From positions 25,164 through 89,163 of the forward strand of contig DF237338.1 of NCBI GenBank assembly GCA_000708835.1: a stretch of 64,000 bases of DNA, read 5' to 3'. The notes beneath the pieces were generated by a model. That model saw only the letters and a program-made list of their open reading frames with translations. It was not told the origin of the DNA and did no database searches. Below are positions 16,683-23,865 of the stretch, piece after piece. This stretch comes from Klebsormidium nitens (lineage: Eukaryota > Streptophyta > Klebsormidiophyceae > Klebsormidiales > Klebsormidiaceae). Numbering within the stretch: position 1 is the first letter of the stretch; the number at the start of each line of letters is the position of its first letter. The translations under genes and the position numbers were made by a program.

Positions 16683-17687
16683 TCACTGCTTCGCGTGCAG
16701 CCTGCTCATGTCGTAGCGCTCCACGACTTCCGCTCCCTCCCTTCGCGCGAGTGCGCCTCCATCGGCGCACGCAGCGAGTATCGTGCAGTTGTCGGACGCC
16801 CCCTCCTCGCGCAGATCCATGTGCTCGCAGCGCGGGACCAACGCGCCCCGGGCTGCCTCTCCTGCGTCCAGTTCCTTGAGGACTCGGAAGGGGAGGTTGT
16901 CCGGGAAGACGGTCGGGTAGACCGCGTCCGCCTGCTCGGCCGCCCTCGCCCCCACGCTCTTGGCCGCCACCAGCAGACGGACGGCGTTCACGGCGGACCT
17001 CAGCGTGAAGCGCTCTCGCCTGAAGTAGTCTTTCCGCGTCCACGTCGAGAGCAGGCCCAGCAGGCCCTTCCCGAACGGACGACCGCTTGGAGCCGAGTCC
17101 CAATCCTCTCCGCTCCTCCTCGCCGTGAGGAGCTCCAGCAGGAACTTCTGCGAGTCCACGTACGCGTCCATGTTGGCGTCGAACCATCGGAGCAAGAAGC
17201 GGCGGCTCGGACGCACCCCGCTGGGCTTCTCGGACCCTGCGCGGAACCCGGTGTCTATGGGAACGATGGCGCCCGCTATCGCCAGGGCGTCGAAGCCGTG
17301 CTTGACGGAGTCGACGAACCCGGTCAGGATCGGCACCCAACCGTAGAAGGGAACGTGCAGCGTGCGCGCCACTCCGGACCTGTCGACGAAATGATAGCTG
17401 CGGGCTCGTCCGGGGTTCTTCTCTTCGCGGACGAGGACGATGCGGTCGAGGCGCGCGTTGAGGTGCATGATCCCCACTCGAACCAGACACTCCAGAGTGT
17501 ACACCACCTGCACGATCACGTACAGCAGCTGCTGCTCGTCCAGTAGCGACGGCCCGCCTGTCGGGGGATACAGCGCGTCCATGAGGGTGATGCCATCGGA
17601 GCCGCGGTCGTCGGCTCGAAGGTGCGGCGTGACCTTCTCTCTGCGGAGGCGGCGGATGCACCCAGATATCGCGTCCCCCTCCGACAT
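16683..17687 (-). CDS. Divergent protein-kinase-like protein lacking the N-lobe
   Basis: 334 residues. The region LLYVIVQVVYTLECLVRVGI followed by MHLNARLDRIVLV corresponds to the catalytic-loop part of giant-virus/iridovirus kinases (usual H-x-D-x4-N), but here HRD reads HLN and the loop Asn is Arg-Asp. The DFG region is also lost (VPFYGWVPILTGFVDSVK). No glycine loop or VAIK lysine precedes it, so only a C-lobe remains. The C-terminal half is unassigned. It is best described as a pseudokinase, perhaps a binding protein. It converges with the SET gene and diverges from the receptor kinase at 17736, with only ~48 bases between starts. Confidence 0.6.
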   Translation of the reverse strand: MSEGDAISGCIRRLRREKVTPHLRADDRGSDGITLMDALYPPTGGPSLLDEQQLLYVIVQVVYTLECLVRVGIMHLNARLDRIVLVREEKNPGRARSYHFVDRSGVARTLHVPFYGWVPILTGFVDSVKHGFDALAIAGAIVPIDTGFRAGSEKPSGVRPSRRFLLRWFDANMDAYVDSQKFLLELLTARRSGEDWDSAPSGRPFGKGLLGLLSTWTRKDYFRRERFTLRSAVNAVRLLVAAKSVGARAAEQADAVYPTVFPDNLPFRVLKELDAGEAARGALVPRCEHMDLREEGASDNCTILAACADGGALARREGAEVVERYDMSRLHAKQ

Positions 17688-17735
17688 CCTCGCTCCTTGG
17701 AACCACCACGAGAAATTTCCGTCGGCATCACCAGG

Positions 17736-19388
17736 ATGGCTTCTCCCGCGAATGGCACGACGGTGGAGCTCCCCGCAGGAGGCAACGCGACGTCCGTGCC
17801 CGTCCAGACCCCGGCTCCCGTGGCACCGCCGAACGTCACGAGTACGCCCGCGGTGCCCACCGCGGCTCCCATCCTTCCGGCTCCCACCCTTCCGACTCCC
17901 ACCCTTCCGGCTCTCACGCCCGCCCCTTCGCCCCCTCGCCCCACCGACCCTCCTCGCCCCACCGACCCTGCACTCCCGTCGCTTACGGACCCGGCCACGG
18001 TGCCTCCCTCGACGCCCGTGCCTACGCGTACGTCATTGCCTCTTTCGACGCTCTCCCCGACGCGGCCTCTGATCACGCAGGTCCCCGCTCCCACGCTCGC
18101 CCTGCTCACCTCCGCGCCCGCCGTCCCCGTTGCGACGACGGTCACGCCGAGGCCCACCGTCGGAGCGCCCCAGGGCACCCGCGCCCCGACCTTCTTCTCC
18201 CCTCCGCCGCCTGCGGACGGGGGGCACGGCGTCGCGGGAGGCACGATCGGAGTCGTCGCGGGGGGCGTGGGGGGCTTTCTCCTCCTGATGCTGGTCGTCG
18301 TCGCGGGGATCAGGTTCGCCCTCGGGAGGAGGAGGTCCGAGAGGAAGAGGGGCGGGAGGGCTGTGCTCCCTCTCGCATCCATGGCGTTCCCGGACGTGTC
18401 GCCTCCGTCGGAGCCGAGCAGGGTGGGGCGCTCGAGGACCGAGTTCTCGTTCGAGGAGCTCTCGAGGGCCACGGACGGCTTCGCTGATGCGCGCCTGTTG
18501 GGCGCGGGCGGCTTCGGGAAGGTGTACAGGGGCGAGCTGAGGGATGGGATGACCGTCGCCGTCAAGTACTCTGTCGTGCAAGGCGATGCCGAAGTCGGGG
18601 AGCGCGAGTTCCAGTCCGAATTAGAGGTGATATCCAGGGTCCACCACAAACACCTGGTGTCTTTCTTGGGGTATGCCACGGAGGAGGACAAGCGTCTGCT
18701 CGTCCTCCAATTCATGCCCAAGGGGACCCTGTACGACCGAATCCACGCAGACGCGAGTCTCGACTGGGCCGGACGGCTGAGGGCCGCCGTGGGAGCCGCG
18801 AGGGGGCTGGCGTACCTGCACGAGGACTGCCGCCCCGCCATCATACACCGCGACATCAAGTCGAACAACATCCTGATGGACGCGAACATGGATGCGAGGG
18901 TCGCTGATTTCGGCATCTCGAAGCTGAAAGAGGAATCCTACGCCAACACCCACGTGAGCACCCGCGTGATCGGCACGTTCGGATACCTCGACCCGGCGTA
19001 CGCGAGCACCGGGCGCCTGACGGCCGAGTCGGACACGTACAGCTTCGGCGTGATCCTCCTCGAGCTGGTCACCGGTCGACAGCCCATCGATGGCACGAGG
19101 GGCGCGGGGGAAGAGAGCTTGGTGGCGTGGTCCAGGGGGTTCATAGAGGACGGAGCGTATTTCGGGATCATCGACCCGTTCCTCAAGGAGACCGGGTACA
19201 ACAGGGACGAGGTCCGGCGCGTGATGAAGACGGCGTGGCTGTGCACGCAGCCCTCGCGACAGGACAGACCCACGATGTCTCAGGTCCTGCGGTACTTGGA
19301 AGGGAACGCGCGGGCCGGCAGTCCGCGACGCCCGGAGCGCGATGCCTTGACGATGTTGGCGGACGAGATGTTCATGACCGGCCGATGA
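17736..19388 (+). CDS. PERK-like plant receptor kinase, intronless
   Basis: 550 residues. Residues 1-160 are a Pro/Thr/Ser/Ala-rich ectodomain without a classical signal peptide, 164-193 a glycine-rich membrane span, then a basic stop-transfer GRRRSERKR. FSFEEL at 237 precedes the kinase: G-loop GAGGFG (256-261), Lys277, Glu295, catalytic loop HRDIKSNN (371-), DFG (391-393), the plant-type activation segment GTFGYLDPAY (413-422), YSFGVILLELVTG. All catalytic residues are present, so it should be an active RD Ser/Thr kinase. Order and missing signal peptide match plant proline-rich extensin-like receptor kinases. Plant PERK genes normally have introns; this copy has none, sits among viral genes and shares their high GC, pointing to capture by the virus. 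Confidence 0.9.
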   Translation: MASPANGTTVELPAGGNATSVPVQTPAPVAPPNVTSTPAVPTAAPILPAPTLPTPTLPALTPAPSPPRPTDPPRPTDPALPSLTDPATVPPSTPVPTRTSLPLSTLSPTRPLITQVPAPTLALLTSAPAVPVATTVTPRPTVGAPQGTRAPTFFSPPPPADGGHGVAGGTIGVVAGGVGGFLLLMLVVVAGIRFALGRRRSERKRGGRAVLPLASMAFPDVSPPSEPSRVGRSRTEFSFEELSRATDGFADARLLGAGGFGKVYRGELRDGMTVAVKYSVVQGDAEVGEREFQSELEVISRVHHKHLVSFLGYATEEDKRLLVLQFMPKGTLYDRIHADASLDWAGRLRAAVGAARGLAYLHEDCRPAIIHRDIKSNNILMDANMDARVADFGISKLKEESYANTHVSTRVIGTFGYLDPAYASTGRLTAESDTYSFGVILLELVTGRQPIDGTRGAGEESLVAWSRGFIEDGAYFGIIDPFLKETGYNRDEVRRVMKTAWLCTQPSRQDRPTMSQVLRYLEGNARAGSPRRPERDALTMLADEMFMTGR

Positions 19389-19479
19389 GTACGCTGTGAT
19401 TATGTACGCGACGGGGTCGTCCCCAGCTTTTCCAAGAGGGTCTCGCCGTTGTCTCGCGTTGCCTTGGTAGCACTCAAGT

Positions 19480-19850
19480 GTTCGATGCTGAGTATGTCAT
19501 ACTCCTAGCGAATTCCCTAGTCAAAGAACCATAAGACACAGTAAAGAATGCGTCTTGTAAGTGCTACTTGGAAGATCTGACCCTAGCGGATTCCCGAGTC
19601 AGAAACGCCACAAGACACAAGACAGTAAGACGCATTTTGTTGGAAACTTTCCTGAGATTCTCGAGATCGTGGCGGATCTAGATCGTCCATCCGATCTCAG
19701 GGGCTTTCCAAAATAATGCGTCTTACTGTCTTACTGTCTTAACTGAGAGATCCACTACGGAAATCAGACTCGAGGATCCTCCGTAAGACACATTAAAAAA
19801 TGTGTCTTATTAACAAATTCACTAGGGATACCGATCCCGCGAGTGACCGG
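19480..19850. repeat. Copy of the ~220-bp repeat family inside the viral block
   Basis: Contains AAGACAGTAAGACGCATTTT, CTTTCCAAAATAATGCGTCTT and TTACTGTCTTACTGTCTT, plus AAGACACATTAAAAAATGTG with its inverted partner, all elements of the repeat seen at 0.6-1.9 and 45.0-45.7 kb. It is more diverged than those copies. The remaining stretch 19389-20088 holds no recognisable gene. Its presence between viral genes means the repeat either inserted after integration or came with the virus. Confidence 0.75.
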
Positions 19851-20088
19851 CCAAGACACATTCTCTTCGAACTTCCACGTCAGCATCTCGGAGCTTCTCG
19901 TGAGCTCTGCGAAGTTCAAGATTCTGCTCGCACGCAAGTCACAGACTCACAGAGCATTACACGCGCAAGACATGCGGCAGATGCGTCGTCATAAGGGACG
20001 ACCTGGGAACGGGAACGAGACGATGGCGTACGACACCATTTTCTCGTGTTCTACGTAGGCACATGGATACCGGAGGACGAATCGTGGT

Positions 20089-20415
20089 TTGAGTGAGAAG
20101 CTGATCGCTGGAATCAATCCCATCAATCAAACCACTGTAAACATATTCACTGGCATCGGCATACTGTTCGCGTTCATCATCACATTCATCACGTTCGCTG
20201 TCGTGCCGTCCAAAAGGGTGGATCCGGACACCAATAAAACAAAGGGCAATATGCTATTCAAACTAGCGATCACGGCGGTGGTGGGAATGTTGTCGTTCCT
20301 CATATGCGGCGCACTGGGTTACCACCAGGGGAAGCGAATCGCATTCTGTTTAGCGAACCCGAAGGCATGCGCCGCGACTACGGGAGCGTCAATGATGTTT
20401 GACGTGTTTGATTAA
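20089..20415 (+). CDS. Two-pass membrane protein, N-terminus uncertain
   Basis: About 108 residues with two hydrophobic spans (about 18-42, FTGIGILFAFIITFITFAVV; and 60-80, LAITAVVGMLSFLICGALGY). The open frame begins with TTG and has an in-frame TAG just upstream, with no ATG before the first span, so the true start is unknown: a small deletion, a non-ATG start or an upstream exon. No family recognised. The neighbouring upstream sequence is repeat. Confidence 0.5.
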   Translation: MSEKLIAGINPINQTTVNIFTGIGILFAFIITFITFAVVPSKRVDPDTNKTKGNMLFKLAITAVVGMLSFLICGALGYHQGKRIAFCLANPKACAATTGASMMFDVFD

Positions 20416-20419
20416 CTAA

Positions 20420-20824
20420 CTATCTCAAGGTTTCTCCGACTTTCGAAGACTCGGGCTCCGCCTTTACGATTACTTCACGAAGGTCTGGTGGCGCTGATTC
20501 TCTTCTCTTTAGACGCGACAGAGCTACCGAGAGGGCGAAAGCGTACGCTACCAGCACGGCTCCCCCATATGTCAACACTCCTGAGTCCAGGCGTCTCAAC
20601 GACATCTCCAGGAAGTGACACATCCCGACCCAGAGCACTCGCAGGGCGTACGCGCAGGGGGGTAGTGGCAGCTCCCCGAACATGGCCAGGGCTACTACGC
20701 CGTCCAGGATGATGACAGACAACCAGCTCACCGGCACCCCGTCGGATGTCATACTCACGACCAGGATGAGCGCGAGCCCCAGCGCCGCGTCCAGGACGTG
20801 CAGCGCCGCCAATAGTCGATTCAT
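20420..20824 (-). CDS. Small multi-pass membrane protein
   Basis: 134 residues from the ATG at 20824. Three to four hydrophobic helices (LLAALHVLDAALGLALILVV; WLSVIILDGVVALAMF; YALRVLWVGMCHFLEM; LTYGGAVLVAYAFALSVAL) and a charged C-terminal tail. The start overlaps the stop of the preceding gene by ATGA, which decides it. No family recognised; a virion-membrane or host-membrane role is possible but unsupported. Confidence 0.6.
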   Translation of the reverse strand: MNRLLAALHVLDAALGLALILVVSMTSDGVPVSWLSVIILDGVVALAMFGELPLPPCAYALRVLWVGMCHFLEMSLRRLDSGVLTYGGAVLVAYAFALSVALSRLKRRESAPPDLREVIVKAEPESSKVGETLR

Positions 20825-21111
20825 GTGTCGGTGTCCACGGAGGCTCTCTCCAGCAGTCTCTTCTTGTGCAGCGCCACGTAGAGGTCCTGGCACTCGTAGA
20901 AGTCCGGCCGCTCGGCCTTGCGGAGCACCGCCAAGCTGGAGTGCAGCCATGCCAGACGCTCCGCTGATCGGATGCCTCGCTCGGTGGCGTCGTTCCGTGC
21001 TAGGCTCTCCACGTCTGCGATGCGGATGTCGGCTCTTTTCGGGGCGGTGTGTATGATGTGACCGGGAGTAGGATCGGAACGGCCCATATCTTTTTTTGAC
21101 TCGCTCTCCAT
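20821..21111 (-). CDS. Small hypothetical protein
   Basis: 96 residues from the ATG at 21111. Predicted helical and charged, with DIRIADVESLARNDATERG in the middle and several Tyr/Cys residues near the end. It shares an intergenic region of ~70 bases with the divergent RNR gene, where the recurrent motif TTCGATGTATAG is found, and ends in an ATGA overlap with the membrane-protein gene downstream. Function unknown. Confidence 0.55.
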   Translation of the reverse strand: MESESKKDMGRSDPTPGHIIHTAPKRADIRIADVESLARNDATERGIRSAERLAWLHSSLAVLRKAERPDFYECQDLYVALHKKRLLERASVDTDT

Positions 21112-21137
21112 GCTTCGGTCGGGCTTTGTACGGGAAC

Positions 21138-21152
21138 CCTTCGATGTATAGT
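21138..21152. promoter_or_regulatory. Candidate viral promoter motif, copy 2
   Basis: CCTTCGATGTATAGT sits 27 bases upstream of the minus-strand ATG at 21111 and about 30 bases before the RNR gene. It matches the core TTCGATGTA of the word at 16046 and 50006 and diverges at the 5' edge. Confidence 0.35.
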
Positions 21153-21180
21153 CGGGTACTCTGAATCGCAGAATAAAGGG

Positions 21181-22218
21181 ATGGCGTGCGTTCTTCGGGC
21201 AACAAAATCCGGCACGATTCCCAGAAGAGAGACGCCGATGGGGAGCATGGAGGGCGGAAAGGGCATCTTCGAGGACGACCCGCAGCGGTACACGGTCTTT
21301 CCGATCAGGTATCCGGATCTGTGGCGCTTCTATAAGCAGGCGGTGGCCGGCTTTTGGACCCCGGAGGAGGTGGACCTGAGCTGCGACGACTGGAACAGCC
21401 TGAGCGAGGCGGAGAAGCGGTTCGTCAAGAACATACTGGCCTTCTTCGCCACGGCGGACGGGATCGTGGTGGAGAATCTCGCGCTGCGCTTCTCCAAAGA
21501 GGTCGGGGCTATGGAGGCGCGGATGTTCTACCACTTTCAGGCCGCTATGGAGAACATACACGGGGAGACGTACGGGATCTTGCTGGACCACTACGTCGAC
21601 GACGAGGACGAGAAGGCGGCGTTGTTCGAGGCGATCACGACGGTACCGTGCATCGCCAAGAAGGCGGAGTGGGCGCTCAGGTACATAAGCGACGACTCGA
21701 GCTTCGCGACGCGGCTGGTAGCGTTCGCGTGCGTGGAGGGCATCTTCTTCTCCGCCAGCTTCTGCGCCATCTTCTGGCTCAAGAAGAGGGGCATGCTCCC
21801 GGGGCTCACGTTCTCTAACGAGCTGATCTCGCGGGACGAGGCGCTACACACGGCCTTCGCCTGCCACCTGTACTCGAAGGAGCTCTCGAGGGAGAAGCGG
21901 CTGTCGGAATCCGAGGTGGTGAAGATCGTGAAGGACGCCGTCGACATCGAGATCGAGTTCGTGCGGGGTTCGTTGTGCGACCTGGCGGGGATGAATGCCG
22001 CCCTCATGGGACAGTACGTGAAGTTCGTGGCGGACAGGCTGCTCGTGGATCTGGGTCACGGGAAGGCGTACGACGTGCAGAATCCGTTCGACTGGATGGA
22101 ATTCATAAGCGTCGAGTGCAAGACCTCCTTCTTCGAGTCCAGGGTCAGTAGCTACCAGAAGGCGGGAGTCATGGAGAAGCTAGAGTCGAACGACGGGTTC
22201 GCAGACGACGATTTCTGA
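21181..22218 (+). CDS. Ribonucleotide reductase small subunit (R2, class I)
   Basis: 345 residues. Diiron ligands are visible: Asp93 (TADG), Glu124 and His127 (MENIHGETY), EGIFFS, and the SRDEALH pair; the radical Tyr is Tyr131, four residues after the His as usual. The C-terminus NDGFADDDF resembles the tail that binds the large subunit. It converts ribonucleotides to deoxyribonucleotides together with R1, which is not in this window. The first ~25 residues are not part of the family core; ATGs at residues 20 and 23 are alternatives. Intact, and with the deoxynucleoside kinase part of viral dNTP supply. Confidence 0.96.
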   Translation: MACVLRATKSGTIPRRETPMGSMEGGKGIFEDDPQRYTVFPIRYPDLWRFYKQAVAGFWTPEEVDLSCDDWNSLSEAEKRFVKNILAFFATADGIVVENLALRFSKEVGAMEARMFYHFQAAMENIHGETYGILLDHYVDDEDEKAALFEAITTVPCIAKKAEWALRYISDDSSFATRLVAFACVEGIFFSASFCAIFWLKKRGMLPGLTFSNELISRDEALHTAFACHLYSKELSREKRLSESEVVKIVKDAVDIEIEFVRGSLCDLAGMNAALMGQYVKFVADRLLVDLGHGKAYDVQNPFDWMEFISVECKTSFFESRVSSYQKAGVMEKLESNDGFADDDF

Positions 22219-22220
22219 GC

Positions 22221-22994
22221 TCAGGAACAGCAAGTGTACTTGTAAGCGAGAGTGTTGGAATCGGGTCCGCCCGGCTGTATCGCTCCGAAGGACTTGAGGA
22301 CCTCTCCTTTTTGACACTGCACGGTATGTTTGTCCAAGAATCGGACGTTCGCCTTCGCCTTGCCGTATGCCGCAGCACCCGGTGGCGCTACGCCCGAGGG
22401 CCCCCATCCGAACGGCGTCGTGGCCGTCGTCACTTCTCTGCATGATTTCTTGGCCGTCGGGCAGCACGTGTAGTCGTATCGTATCTTGCCCGCATTGATG
22501 CCATCGGGCTGCACCATCTTGAACTGCGATATCTCTTCCCCGTCGTTGCAAGCCACGACCTGCCTGTCGAGATACTCCGGGTTGCCGCCACCGTCATCGT
22601 CCTTGGTGGTCGAAACGGTCCTACACTTGTCTTTCGCGACCGAGTCCGCGGACGATGCACACGTGTACGAGTAATGAACTTTGCCCGAGTCCGCTGCCTG
22701 TTGAGAGAAGACGAAGGAGTTGAGGCCTCCGTTGACCTGGTCGTCCACGAAGCAATTGACGTTCTGACGGTCCAGGAATCGGAGATTGCCCCCCCCATCA
22801 TCATCGAATGGCGTCGTGTGGTCCACGTATATATCGGAGGCTGGGATCGGTACGGTGGACGCAGGAAGCGCGTTCGCTGCGACGGGCGTCGATGAAGTCG
22901 TTTGTGACTTGATCCCGTAGTAGATCCCCGTCGCGGCGCCCACGATGACGACCAATACCATCAAACATACCAGGAGGCGCTTCCAGAACGGCAT
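22221..22994 (-). CDS. Membrane-anchored protein with three copies of a Cys-containing domain
   Basis: 257 residues. An N-terminal membrane anchor (LLVCLMVLVVIVGAATGIYY, about 6-27) is followed by three tandem domains (about 66-111, 135-178, 215-257). Each has FLD(R/K)(Q/H).V.C near its start and a Y.YTC(C) end, with a G(E/L) and a Gln/Pro-rich turn between, so a repeated beta domain with one or two disulfides is likely. This fits a surface or virion membrane protein exposed outside the cytosol. I cannot name the family. It diverges from the PLATZ gene with a shared ~125-bp spacer. Confidence 0.65.
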   Translation of the reverse strand: MPFWKRLLVCLMVLVVIVGAATGIYYGIKSQTTSSTPVAANALPASTVPIPASDIYVDHTTPFDDDGGGNLRFLDRQNVNCFVDDQVNGGLNSFVFSQQAADSGKVHYSYTCASSADSVAKDKCRTVSTTKDDDGGGNPEYLDRQVVACNDGEEISQFKMVQPDGINAGKIRYDYTCCPTAKKSCREVTTATTPFGWGPSGVAPPGAAAYGKAKANVRFLDKHTVQCQKGEVLKSFGAIQPGGPDSNTLAYKYTCCS

Positions 22995-23119
22995 AGCTGC
23001 GCTCGATGACCTCAGGCGAGAAATTTTTCGGCTGCTCGGAGTGTCCTACGAATGCTCCCCCCTTCAAAACGATGAGATTTCATGCCATCATTCATATTTT
23101 TCCGCGATCGCGGAAGACC

Positions 23120-23608
23120 ATGGCGGCTTCTCTCACGGACGATCACAGCTTTTTCGCACAGTGTACCGTCCACCCGGCGTTCTCCGTTCGATTCTTCTGC
23201 ATCGATTGCGATGGGGGGTGCTGCGACCAGTGTGCCCTGGAGGAGCACGCGCTCCACAGCGTCATTCAGATGCGTCGTGCTTTGGGTGCTCATGCGGTCC
23301 GTCTGGATGAGATGCGCGTACTGGGCGATCGGTACGGGCTGCCGCCGGACCAGGTACAGCAGCACGCCATCGACGACGCCGTCCTCGTGTTCCTGTCGAC
23401 AAACCCGCCCGGTCGAGCGACGTTAGGGACCGGATGTCGTACCTGTTTCCGCCCGCTGGTGCCCGATATGGGCGCCGCCTTCTGTTCGGTCAAGTGCTGG
23501 AGCACCCATCCGCTGCAGCTGTTGGCTACTGTGGCTATTTTGGAGTTCGATCGGACGGTTTCGGAGTGTCGGCGACGTAAGAAGCGTCGCATATCAGTCG
23601 AACGGTAG
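23120..23608 (+). CDS. PLATZ-type zinc-finger transcription factor
   Basis: 162 residues from the ATG at 23120. The ligand order matches PLATZ: C15-x2-H18, C27-x2-C30-x4-C35-x2-C38-x4-H43-x2-H46, a conserved QMRRALG-AHAVR linker (plant consensus QIRR), a Val-Phe-Leu strand near 88-92, then C106-x2-C109-x12-C122-x3-C126. The end is basic (RRRKKRR), a likely nuclear signal. PLATZ proteins bind AT-rich DNA and are typical of the green lineage, with some in other protists. Earlier in-frame ATGs at 23072 and 23006 would reduce the divergent promoter to almost nothing. An intronless PLATZ in viral surroundings suggests capture. Confidence 0.8.
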   Translation: MAASLTDDHSFFAQCTVHPAFSVRFFCIDCDGGCCDQCALEEHALHSVIQMRRALGAHAVRLDEMRVLGDRYGLPPDQVQQHAIDDAVLVFLSTNPPGRATLGTGCRTCFRPLVPDMGAAFCSVKCWSTHPLQLLATVAILEFDRTVSECRRRKKRRISVER

Positions 23609-23865
23609 GAAATGTTCTTGGGACGCTCGATCGTCCGACCTGAGAAACCCGCGGTGCACGCGTACATTTGCCGTATGTCCTTTCACCGTTGCACTTTGCG
23701 AAGCATTCGTTCAATTACATGCGACCTTGTATGCATACGGGCTGGCTGACGGCGGGACACTCGCATGCTCGCACGTCGACCGTGCCCGTCGACATATGGA
23801 ATGATAGGAGCGAATGTAGCAATGTCGACGCCATTTGCGATCTTCGAAGATTTTATTCCGCCCAT

